From Gammaproteobacteria bacterium (lineage in GTDB: Bacteria > Pseudomonadota > Gammaproteobacteria > Arenicellales > Arenicellaceae), in the NCBI GenBank assembly GCA_030426005.1, contig JAUHZM010000183.1, forward strand, positions 1 through 6,399: a DNA stretch of 6,399 nucleotides. The letters are read 5' to 3'. This document shows positions 1 to 5,404 of this stretch, piece after piece (positions within the stretch are counted from its first letter, which is position 1; each line of letters begins with the position of its first letter). A program made the translations under genes and the position numbers. The notes under the pieces were generated by a model. That model was given only the letters and a program-made list of their open reading frames with translations, did not search any database and had not been told where the DNA came from.

Positions 1-1059
1 ATACTGACGAACCTCTTTGGCGTCCAGCTTGTAATCCTGCTCACGAATTATATTCGACAGGTATGACGCGTCCCAACTACGAACCTGCTTGGCTTTCGGG
101 TCTACCTTTTGCATTTGCGCCAACAGCTGTGATTTTTCTTTGACCACAGGATCGGCGATAGCGGCACTCAACTTGGCAGTGAAGTCGGCCACATTCGACG
201 GCTTGGCCACCATGGTGCCGAGCATATTGGTTTCAGCGTAGTTCTTATGCCCGAGCAACTGCGCCAGTGCGTAGCGCTTTTGCAGTAGCTCTTTCAGCAC
301 CGGGGTATTTTCTTCCACCGCCCGGTTGCGACTCATCATCACCACCTCTTTACGTAAGCTTCGGTCATGCGCGTATTTGGTGATAGGCTGCGTGTCTGAG
401 TAGGCGGTGGTGATTGTGACCAGACCCTTTTCGTCGGCCGGATGACTGTCTAAATAGTCTTGCGGCAAGCCCGCAAGGCGATCAGCTTTGACCTGGATTT
501 TATTCACCGCATTATTGATGTTTTGACCAAAGGTATTGCCTAGCGCACTGATCTCATCATTTTTCGCTTTGATGGCCGCTCGCGTTTTCTCGTCTTTGCC
601 GATACCCGAGCTTTCGAATTCCGCTTTCCAGTAATTCACGGTATATGCTTTGTCTGCGGCCAGCTCATCGGTTGGCACGGCGGACATACGTTCATACAGA
701 GCACGATTAGCGCTGAGCGCATTCAGCACCGAGAAACCTTTCAACGCACAGGCTGTGCTGGCGTCACGTATAGCGGCATCGGTATGCGCATTCTGCATCA
801 GGTAGTCATGTAGAAGCTGATCAACAAACTGCGTCATATGATTGTCGAACGCGACAAAAACAGAGTCGTAGTTAGCCTCAGCGTCGTCCTTGACCAGCGC
901 ATCAATTTGACTATTGAATGTCGCCATATATTGCTCACAATGACTACTAATTGCTTCAGGGCTGCGATCAAAGTCATTGGCAGAAAACGCCGTTGGACTA
1001 AACGGCAGCATGACCGCCATCGCAGTCAGCGTTAGGCGTCGAAATCGTTGTTTTTTCAC
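1..1059 (-). CDS. Exported M3-family metallopeptidase (oligopeptidase A / Dcp-like), N-terminal part, cut by the window edge
   Basis: Zinc oligopeptidase of the thimet oligopeptidase/peptidyl-dipeptidase family, expected to trim short peptides. The frame is open for 353 codons from GTG at 1059 to base 1, so the C-terminal half, including the HExxH zinc site, lies outside the window. What is visible is typical of the M3 N-terminal helical region: ISALGNTFGQNI (170-181), a DRLAGLPQDYL-like segment (193-203), RKEVVMMSRNRAVEEN (236-251), then LLQKRYALAQLLGHKNYAE (258-276) and WDASYL (329-334). The GTG start is preferred because GAGG lies 7 bases before it and it gives a basic n-region (KKQRFRR), a hydrophobic stretch (about 9-20) and a plausible signal peptidase site near residues 24-27 (AFSA). 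Starting at Met14 or Met17 would destroy the signal peptide. There is no lipobox, so it is probably soluble and periplasmic. It lies 139 bp downstream of the cysteine synthase gene on the same strand. The family is firm; the cleavage specificity (dipeptidyl versus endopeptidase) cannot be told from this half. Confidence 0.9.
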   Translation of the reverse strand, partial: MKKQRFRRLTLTAMAVMLPFSPTAFSANDFDRSPEAISSHCEQYMATFNSQIDALVKDDAEANYDSVFVAFDNHMTQFVDQLLHDYLMQNAHTDAAIRDASTACALKGFSVLNALSANRALYERMSAVPTDELAADKAYTVNYWKAEFESSGIGKDEKTRAAIKAKNDEISALGNTFGQNINNAVNKIQVKADRLAGLPQDYLDSHPADEKGLVTITTAYSDTQPITKYAHDRSLRKEVVMMSRNRAVEENTPVLKELLQKRYALAQLLGHKNYAETNMLGTMVAKPSNVADFTAKLSAAIADPVVKEKSQLLAQMQKVDPKAKQVRSWDASYLSNIIREQDYKLDAKEVRQY

Positions 1060-1198
1060 AATTATTCCTCTTCGGTGATGTGATTTTGGAGCGCGCAGTC
1101 TGACTTAATGCGCGAGCGTACGAATGCCTCGACGGCACCATCGATACTGATTAAGATGCGCTTACGCCGCAATTGGATTCAAAAACTTATCTGATTGA
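1060..1198. other. Intergenic gap between cysteine synthase-like gene and M3 peptidase gene
   Basis: This is 139 bp between two co-oriented minus-strand genes. Apart from the ribosome binding site I found only weak structure: a 6-bp inverted repeat (CGCGCA/TGCGCG with an 11-base spacer, near 1092-1114) and no T-tract. No convincing terminator or -35/-10 pair is visible, so co-transcription of the two genes is possible but unproven. Confidence 0.5.
1067..1070 (-). promoter_or_regulatory. Ribosome binding site of the M3 peptidase gene
   Basis: On the minus strand GAGG is followed by 7 bases and then GTG. It fixes the non-ATG start at 1059, which is needed for the signal peptide. The next ATG codons, 13 and 16 codons further in, lie inside the hydrophobic core. 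Confidence 0.7.
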
Positions 1199-2248
1199 CT
1201 ACGCGGGAAACTGCGCAGACGGTGTTGACTGAGACACAGCAAGCTCCGCATCGTTCATTTCCGCCTCGATATCACCAAACAATGGCGTGCTCAAATACCG
1301 TTCACCAGTATCCGGCAACATGCACAGAATATTTGATCCCTCAGATGCTCGCTCACACACAGATAATGCCGTCACCATAGTAGCACCAGCGCTGATGCCG
1401 ACGAATATCCCTTCTTGCTGTGCAAGCTGTTTGGAACAGTTGATCGCGGCAGAACCACTTACCGTGAGGACCTCATCGATGTAGCTACTTTGAATCGCCT
1501 CGGCAGTAAGCTTGGGAATAAAATCCGGTGTCCAGCCTTGAATCGGATGTGGCTCCCAGTTTGGGTGTGTTTCGGCTGGCGAGCCATCGACGTTATTTTT
1601 TTGCATTGCGCCAGAGCGAATTAAACTGGCTAGCTCCGGCTCAGACACCACAATTTTAGTGGACGGAGACTCTGCGCGCAGCACGCGTGCAACACCTTTC
1701 AGAGTGCCACCTGTCCCGTAGCCAGTTACCCAGTAATCCAGCGAACGATCACTGAACGCAGCTAATATTTCCGGCGCGGTAGTACGAGAATGCATCTCGG
1801 CATTGTCTTCATTTTCAAATTGACGCGTCATAAACCAACCATGTGTCTCAGCCAACTCTTTGGCCTTAGCAACCATGCCATTGCCCCGCAACGCGGCCGG
1901 AGTAAGAATCACTTTCGCACCTAAAAAGCGCATGAGTCGACGACGCTCGACACTAAACGATTCGGCCATGACAATCACCAATGGATAGCCTTTCTGTGCG
2001 CACACCATCGCTAAACCAATGCCAGTATTACCGCTGGTCGCCTCAACAATCGTCTCGCCTGGTTTTAAAGCCCCTGACTTTTCGGCTTGTTCAATCACGT
2101 TCAAAGCCAGGCGGTCTTTCACTGAACCCATTGGGTTAAACGCTTCTATCTTGGCGTACAAATTAACGTGGGCTGGCGCCAGTTTATTGATTTTCACAAT
2201 AGGCGTATTACCAACGGTTTCCAGAATATTGTTGTAGAGATTGCTCAT
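1199..2248 (-). CDS. Cysteine synthase family PLP-dependent enzyme (O-acetylserine sulfhydrylase-like)
   Basis: Fold-type II PLP enzyme of the cysteine synthase/cystathionine beta-synthase family, probably making L-cysteine from O-acetylserine and sulfide in the cytoplasm. Family landmarks in order: GNTPIVKI (13-20); SVKDR (42-46), with Lys44 as the expected Schiff-base lysine; EATSGNTGIGLA (69-80), the substrate carboxylate loop; GTGGT (178-182), the PLP phosphate cup; GISAGA (284-289); and LPDTGERYLST (311-321). At 349 residues it is somewhat longer than classical CysK (about 310-325). It has a longer segment at 204-235, reads IQGWTPDFIP at 236-245 where CysK usually has IQGIGAGFIP, and carries a polar tail after residue 325. 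These differences make exact CysK orthology uncertain; a CysM-like or other beta-replacement role is possible, so no symbol is given. The ATG lacks a clear Shine-Dalgarno sequence. A candidate extended -10 lies about 30 bases upstream. It is divergent from the dehydrogenase gene. Confidence 0.93.
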   Translation of the reverse strand: MSNLYNNILETVGNTPIVKINKLAPAHVNLYAKIEAFNPMGSVKDRLALNVIEQAEKSGALKPGETIVEATSGNTGIGLAMVCAQKGYPLVIVMAESFSVERRRLMRFLGAKVILTPAALRGNGMVAKAKELAETHGWFMTRQFENEDNAEMHSRTTAPEILAAFSDRSLDYWVTGYGTGGTLKGVARVLRAESPSTKIVVSEPELASLIRSGAMQKNNVDGSPAETHPNWEPHPIQGWTPDFIPKLTAEAIQSSYIDEVLTVSGSAAINCSKQLAQQEGIFVGISAGATMVTALSVCERASEGSNILCMLPDTGERYLSTPLFGDIEAEMNDAELAVSQSTPSAQFPA

Positions 2249-2278
2249 GTTGCTGTGGGGTTATTAGTGATTTTTGTC

Positions 2279-2287
2279 AGCATAGCA
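2279..2287 (-). promoter_or_regulatory. Candidate extended -10 promoter for the cysteine synthase-like gene
   Basis: On the minus strand the string reads TGCTATGCT, an extended -10 (TGn plus TATGCT, two mismatches to TATAAT). The start would fall near 2272, giving a leader of about 24 bases before ATG at 2248. No good -35 is seen; the region just upstream is A/T-rich (around 2288-2305). Sequence-only prediction. Confidence 0.4.
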
Positions 2288-2346
2288 GAAATATTTTTAC
2301 AATTGAGATTCGACGCCATGATTTGGCCTGGAACATTCGGGCAGCA

Positions 2347-2355
2347 TGCTATGAT
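2347..2355 (+). promoter_or_regulatory. Candidate extended -10 promoter for the short-chain dehydrogenase gene
   Basis: TGCTATGAT is an extended -10 with one mismatch to TATAAT. The -35 is poor (CTGGAA at 2328-2333, 16-base spacer), as extended -10 promoters tolerate. Transcription would begin near 2362, only about 20 bases before the ATG at 2382. This leaves room for the GGAG box but almost no leader before the upstream ATG at 2367. Confidence 0.45.
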
Positions 2356-2371
2356 TCGGCGCACACATGCT

Positions 2372-2375
2372 GGAG
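2372..2375 (+). promoter_or_regulatory. Ribosome binding site that decides the dehydrogenase start
   Basis: GGAG is followed by 6 bases and ATG at 2382. It lies inside the five extra codons that would be added by starting at ATG 2367, which has no Shine-Dalgarno sequence of its own. This supports 2382 as the true start. Confidence 0.7.
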
Positions 2376-2381
2376 ACTATT

Positions 2382-3047
2382 ATGCAACATACCGCCTTTA
2401 TCACCGGAACCAATCGTGGGATCGGACTATCTTTAACCGAGCACTACCTGGGACGTGGCTGGAAGGTCATCGCGGCTTGTCGAGAACCGTCGCCCGCGTT
2501 GATGGAGTCTGGCGCAACCGTGATCACCGGAATCGATGTCACTAAACCCGATTCACTTGAATTAATGGCAGATAAACTTGCCAATACGAGAATCGAATTG
2601 CTGATTAATAATGCTGGCATCTTGCGCGATGAAGTCCTCGGGCATCTCAATTTTGACACGATAGACGCCCAGTTCGCGGTGAACGCATTGGGGCCGTTAC
2701 GAATCACCGAACACGTGCTTAACAACCTGGCTGAGCACGCGAAAGTAGCCATGATCACCAGTCGTATGGGCTCGATCGCAGACAATAGTAGCGGTGGTCG
2801 CTATGGATACCGCATGTCGAAAGCGGCCTTGAATATCGCCGCCGTTTCCATGGCGCACGACCTAAAATCGCGTGGAATTGCGGTGGGCATTATTCACCCT
2901 GGCCTGGTTGGCACCGATATGATCGGCGGCTACGGCGACGTCACGCCAGATCAAGCCGCGGCCAATATTGTGCAACGGATTGACGAACTCGATCTCACCA
3001 ACTCAGGCACCTTTTGGCATGCGAATGGTGAAACCCTACCGTGGTAA
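2382..3047 (+). CDS. Short-chain dehydrogenase/reductase, CsgA (C-factor)-like subfamily
   Basis: Cytoplasmic NAD(P)-dependent oxidoreductase with a single Rossmann fold, 221 residues, complete. Motifs: TGTNRGIG (8-15), the TGxxxGxG cofactor loop; an acidic Asp52 in the strand-3 region (GIDVT); NNAG (76-79); Asn101 (VNALGP); SRMGSI (127-132), supplying the catalytic serine (127 or 131); and YRMSK (143-147) with the Tyr143/Lys147 pair. The block from SRMGS to YRMSKAALN and the C-terminal ending with G-x-x-LPW are hallmarks of the C-factor-like branch, named after Myxococcus CsgA but widespread in proteobacteria as uncharacterised carbonyl reductases. Substrate is unknown; a developmental signalling role should not be inferred. 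Start 2382 is chosen over 2367 on ribosome-binding-site grounds. It is divergent from the cysteine synthase gene and convergent with the dipeptidase gene, so probably monocistronic. Confidence 0.92.
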   Translation: MQHTAFITGTNRGIGLSLTEHYLGRGWKVIAACREPSPALMESGATVITGIDVTKPDSLELMADKLANTRIELLINNAGILRDEVLGHLNFDTIDAQFAVNALGPLRITEHVLNNLAEHAKVAMITSRMGSIADNSSGGRYGYRMSKAALNIAAVSMAHDLKSRGIAVGIIHPGLVGTDMIGGYGDVTPDQAAANIVQRIDELDLTNSGTFWHANGETLPW

Positions 3048-3061
3048 AGGCCCGCTGCGAA

Positions 3062-3075
3062 TAGCTCGCGAGCTA
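3062..3075. repeat. 14-bp perfect palindrome at the convergent gene junction
   Basis: TAGCTCGCGAGCTA is its own reverse complement. It fills most of the 25-bp gap between the dehydrogenase stop and the dipeptidase stop, and its right end contains the dipeptidase TAG stop (3073-3075). As RNA it can form a 5-bp stem with a CGCG loop from either strand. No T-tract follows on either strand, so a bidirectional intrinsic terminator is only a weak possibility. Confidence 0.6.
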
Positions 3076-4296
3076 CCCGTTGGTGGCGACGTTTTCGACC
3101 TCTCGCCAAACGCGAAGTAAATTCAGCCCTAGGATCTTGCGAATGTCCTGATCAGAGTATCCGCGCTCAATCAGGCCTTGAATCAGTACTGGGTATGACG
3201 CCACGTCTTTAAGCCCGATTGGCAGGGAGTCACCAACACCATCATAGTCAGAACCAAGACCGACATGATCCACGCCGATTAACTTTACCGCGTAATCAAT
3301 ATGCTCTACCACATCATCAGCACTGGCATAAGGGAACGGATTTCGGTCACGATAGCTGTCGATAAAGTGTCGCACTACCTCGCTGTCCGCCCCATGTTTT
3401 TTCTCCATCGCCTCGACTTCAAGACTGCGCGCATCTGACCATTCTCGTGCGTCAGCATCCACGAACGTGGAACCAAAGTTGATCATGATTACACCGCCAT
3501 TCTTGGCCAACGCTTGAAGCATGGCGTCGTCCATATTGCGCTCGAATCCGGGAGTAAACTTACGCAATGATGAATGCGATGCGATCACTGGCGCCTTGGT
3601 AATACGCAACGTGTCGTAAAACGCCGCATCCGACACATGTGACACATCAACCATGATACCTCGCTGGTTCATGCCACGAACCAACTCTTCACCAAAGGTG
3701 CTCAAACCATCCCATTGCTTATTGTCATCGTAGGACGAGTCAGAGATAGCATTGCTCTTGGAGTGCGTTAGCGTAATGTAGCGTATACCGCGTTTATAAA
3801 ACGCGTCTAGATTTGTTAGATCACCGTTAATCGGCGCCCCGTTTTCCATCCCGAGCGGCAGCGAGATCTTGCCTTCTTTGAAGTGACGCTCGACATCATC
3901 TGGTGAACGCGCAATGGCAAACTTTTCAGGTGCACGACCAACCAGCGCCTCAACATGATCGATCAGGGCGTGCGCTCGCTGAGTCGACGCATGTGTGCCG
4001 TCCAGCGCCGCTGGCACATAGATCGACATGAAAGGCGCATTTAAACCCCCGAGCTTGGCGCGCGGGTAATCGAAATCACCACCATCAGTGGCTTGCGTGA
4101 CGTCCACCCATTGATCAAACACGCGGTGCGGTACGTCGATGTGCCCGTCCACGATAATGGATGACACAGCCAGGGTCTCTGCACGGGTGGAAGTGTCCGG
4201 ACCGGATTTAGACTCCGCAAACGCGCAGAAGGGACTAATCAGCACGGACAACACCATCAACGTTACGACTCGAATTGGATATTGATCGACGAACAT
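3073..4296 (-). CDS. Exported membrane dipeptidase, peptidase family M19 (renal dipeptidase-like)
   Basis: Binuclear-zinc dipeptidase of the amidohydrolase fold, which splits dipeptides (some members also D-amino-acid-containing ones). It has 407 residues and is complete. The zinc ligands of human renal dipeptidase have clear counterparts: His52 and Asp54 (DGHID), bridging Glu151 (GMENG), His220 (VDVSH) and His241 (ASHS), with the same 21-residue spacing as in the human enzyme, and the catalytic-site Asp350 (GSDYDG). The LTHSKSNAISDSS segment (177-188) and the C-terminal ILGLNLLRV (388-396) are also family-typical. An N-terminal signal peptide is visible (hydrophobic about 10-23, cleavage likely after AFA at 27). 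Cys24 is not in a lipobox context, so a soluble periplasmic enzyme is more likely than a lipoprotein. AGGAG (4303-4307) lies 6 bases before the ATG, supporting the start. The gene upstream ends 230 bp away. The native substrate is unknown. Confidence 0.95.
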   Translation of the reverse strand: MFVDQYPIRVVTLMVLSVLISPFCAFAESKSGPDTSTRAETLAVSSIIVDGHIDVPHRVFDQWVDVTQATDGGDFDYPRAKLGGLNAPFMSIYVPAALDGTHASTQRAHALIDHVEALVGRAPEKFAIARSPDDVERHFKEGKISLPLGMENGAPINGDLTNLDAFYKRGIRYITLTHSKSNAISDSSYDDNKQWDGLSTFGEELVRGMNQRGIMVDVSHVSDAAFYDTLRITKAPVIASHSSLRKFTPGFERNMDDAMLQALAKNGGVIMINFGSTFVDADAREWSDARSLEVEAMEKKHGADSEVVRHFIDSYRDRNPFPYASADDVVEHIDYAVKLIGVDHVGLGSDYDGVGDSLPIGLKDVASYPVLIQGLIERGYSDQDIRKILGLNLLRVWREVENVATNG

Positions 4297-4526
4297 AGAT
4301 ATCTCCTAGACTTTTAACGCAGGCTCAAACTGCGACTTTAGCAATTCACACACAAGGCTGACTGGTAAGGTGCTGAAAATCGATAGTCTCCCGACAAAAT
4401 AAGTATTTAAAACCTGCGCTCCATCTTCGAATCCTCACACCAGAAAAACCGGGTTTGCTTCAGATGAGCCATTTACAAATCAAATAATGGAAGTCACGGG
4501 CACCGATCTTTTGATGCCCGCCTACA
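4297..4526. other. 230-bp gap upstream of the dipeptidase gene
   Basis: It contains the dipeptidase ribosome binding site (AGGAG, 4303-4307) and the weak hairpin at 4497-4520. The rest is A/T-rich in parts; I found no convincing -35/-10 pair and no coding frame. The size suggests that the dipeptidase has its own promoter here. Confidence 0.5.
4497..4520 (-). terminator. Weak hairpin just after the four-cysteine protein gene
   Basis: CGGGCA (4497-4502) and TGCCCG (4515-4520) form a 6-bp GC-rich stem with a 12-base loop, beginning 6 bases past the stop codon at 4527-4529. On the minus strand it is followed by a mixed sequence rather than a clean T-run, so it may slow or protect the transcript end rather than act as a strong intrinsic terminator. 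Confidence 0.35.
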
Positions 4527-4988
4527 TTAATACTGAACCTGCTCGCGTTTAAGCTCGAGTTCACGTTTTTGCAGCTCAAGGCCGCGTTGTCGCAATGTGA
4601 TCAACTTACGCTCGATTTCAATTTGTTCGTTAATCAGCGCAGTTCGCGCAGCACTTTTTTCAGCACTTTTTTCAGCACTTGCAGCAGTCGCGTCGGCGAT
4701 CATTTCGTCACCTCTGACATGTGCGCAAATCTTCTTGGCGGTGGTGGTTTTATCTGCGTCACAGATATCATCAAACTCCATAGCGCACCAGTTGTCTTTA
4801 CCTTCCCGACGACGTAGTTTGTATTCGTCTTCGGAACCATCGCAAGTGGCAACCGCTTGCCAGTAACGAATCCCGGCAACCATGACTAATTTACGTAAAG
4901 AGACTGAATCTTTTGCCCAAGTTTGACCCAAGGGGAGCAACAATGTGCCTAGCAACGCGGCTATGGCTACCTTCTTAATCAACAACAT
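4527..4988 (-). CDS. Unrecognised exported protein with four cysteines and a C-terminal coiled coil
   Basis: I do not recognise this 153-residue protein. An N-terminal signal peptide is clear: Lys5-Lys6, a hydrophobic core at about 7-20, and cleavage likely after TWA (23-25). The mature part has two regions. Residues 26-95 carry all four cysteines (49, 68, 76, 88) and several aromatics (Tyr42, Trp43, Tyr56, Trp67), compatible with a small disulfide-bonded periplasmic domain. Residues about 98-151 are highly charged and helical: an Ala/Ser/Glu/Lys linker with the repeated tetrad AEKS, then a Leu/Glu/Arg/Lys coiled coil. There is no Shine-Dalgarno sequence; an in-frame TGA 13 codons or fewer upstream, with no ATG, GTG or TTG between, means translation cannot start before 4988, although TTG codons 2 or 3 are possible. 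A signal peptide followed by paired cysteines argues that the frame is real despite overlapping frames on the other strand. Neighbours give no functional hint. Confidence 0.75.
   Translation of the reverse strand: MLLIKKVAIAALLGTLLLPLGQTWAKDSVSLRKLVMVAGIRYWQAVATCDGSEDEYKLRRREGKDNWCAMEFDDICDADKTTTAKKICAHVRGDEMIADATAASAEKSAEKSAARTALINEQIEIERKLITLRQRGLELQKRELELKREQVQY
4649..4680. repeat. In-frame 12-bp tandem repeat inside the four-cysteine protein gene
   Basis: The plus-strand unit CAGCACTTTTTT occurs at 4649-4660 and 4661-4672, with a partial third copy at 4673-4680. Read on the minus strand, each full unit encodes four residues (AEKS in circular permutation), so copy changes would keep the frame and alter only the length of the linker before the coiled coil. 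The six-T runs inside each unit could also slip. Confidence 0.85.
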
Positions 4989-4992
4989 TATA

Positions 4993-5019
4993 ATTTTACA
5001 ACCAATAAAAAGAGTTCAA
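4993..5019 (-). promoter_or_regulatory. Candidate promoter abutting the start of the four-cysteine protein gene
   Basis: On the minus strand TTGAAC (5014-5019) and TAAAAT (4993-4998) are separated by 15 bases, shorter than the usual 17. A start 6-7 bases downstream would fall at about 4986-4988, on the ATG itself, predicting a leaderless or nearly leaderless mRNA. This fits the absence of a Shine-Dalgarno sequence. Sequence-only prediction. Confidence 0.35.
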
Positions 5020-5027
5020 CGACGTGA

Positions 5028-5066
5028 GCCATCCACACCTCTTTGTGTGACAGCTTCTCGGATGGC
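5028..5066. repeat. Imperfect hairpin in the divergent intergenic region
   Basis: GCCATCC (5028-5034) pairs perfectly with GGATGGC (5060-5066). Directly inside, ACAC (5035-5038) pairs with GTGT (5045-5048) around a 6-base loop, leaving an 11-base one-sided bulge (5049-5059). It lies just upstream of the candidate promoter of the minus-strand gene. It could be a regulator-binding dyad or part of an RNA; nothing shows which. Confidence 0.45.
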
Positions 5067-5404
5067 GCTATTCTATACCGGTTTAGCCTTAATGACAGTT
5101 GAATGCGAAAAAAAACCCAGGCATTCCAGGCGTGAACGTGATGACTAAACTCGCAAAAAGTCATTTCCCTGACATATTAATCCCGCAGACTAATCCAGCT
5201 TCAGAAGTAGCATTTTCTCTCTTCAGTGCTCATCATCTCAACTACGCTATGATTGGGAGCGCAATCTAAGACTAAGGTATATGTTGACATTTTCAACGTG
5301 ATATCAGACACTTACAATCCATTTCACACAGTTTACTTGATCCGACTAACCCATCCTTTAGTTCAAAATAGTTCAAGAGACTCAACAAATACAGCCTTAC
5401 TATA

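Larger units (their letters stand above)
4989..5404. other. 416-bp divergent intergenic region with small repeats and no supported gene
   Basis: It lies between two genes transcribed outward. Besides the candidate promoter (4993-5019) and hairpin (5028-5066) it holds an A8 run (5108-5115); a direct repeat of CCAGGC (5117-5122 and 5126-5131); a dyad GTTGA-CATTT-TCAAC (5283-5297) that includes a consensus-like TTGACA (5284-5289); and two copies of TAGTTCAA exactly 10 bp apart (5359-5366 and 5369-5376). The TTGACA box has no -10 at normal distance: TACAAT at 5313-5318 is 23 bases away. Short open frames exist, but none has a ribosome binding site or a recognisable product. Confidence 0.55.

Noticed and set aside
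838..1035. Open frame of 65 codons on the plus strand
   Set aside because: It lies antisense to the N-terminal part of the M3 peptidase, which shows family motifs and a signal peptide.
2367..2381. Upstream ATG as the dehydrogenase start (five extra residues)
   Set aside because: It has no ribosome binding site and contains the GGAG box of the next ATG; the candidate promoter would leave it almost no leader.
2168..2545. Open frame of 125 codons on the plus strand
   Set aside because: It runs antisense over the start of the cysteine synthase gene and then out of frame through the dehydrogenase, has no ribosome binding site and shows no recognisable domain.
2444..2785. Open frame of 113 codons on the minus strand
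   Set aside because: It lies wholly antisense to the dehydrogenase gene, whose motifs are unmistakable; the frame looks like a composition artefact.
4569..4866. Two overlapping plus-strand frames opposite the four-cysteine protein gene
   Set aside because: They are low-complexity antisense products of the repeat region, while the minus-strand frame has a clear signal peptide and coiled coil.
5108..5131. A8 run with repeated CCAGGC as a minus-strand terminator
   Set aside because: The two CCAGGC copies are direct, not inverted, so no stem precedes the T-run, and no minus-strand gene ends here.
4945..5148. Open frame of 67 codons on the plus strand in the divergent region
   Set aside because: It starts inside the signal peptide region of the opposite gene, has no ribosome binding site, and its product is unlike any protein I know.
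5284..5318. TTGACA box with TACAAT as promoter for the DUF2520 gene
   Set aside because: The spacing is 23 bases, too long for a sigma-70 promoter; at 17 bases the sequence is GACACT, a poor -10. Kept only as a noted motif.
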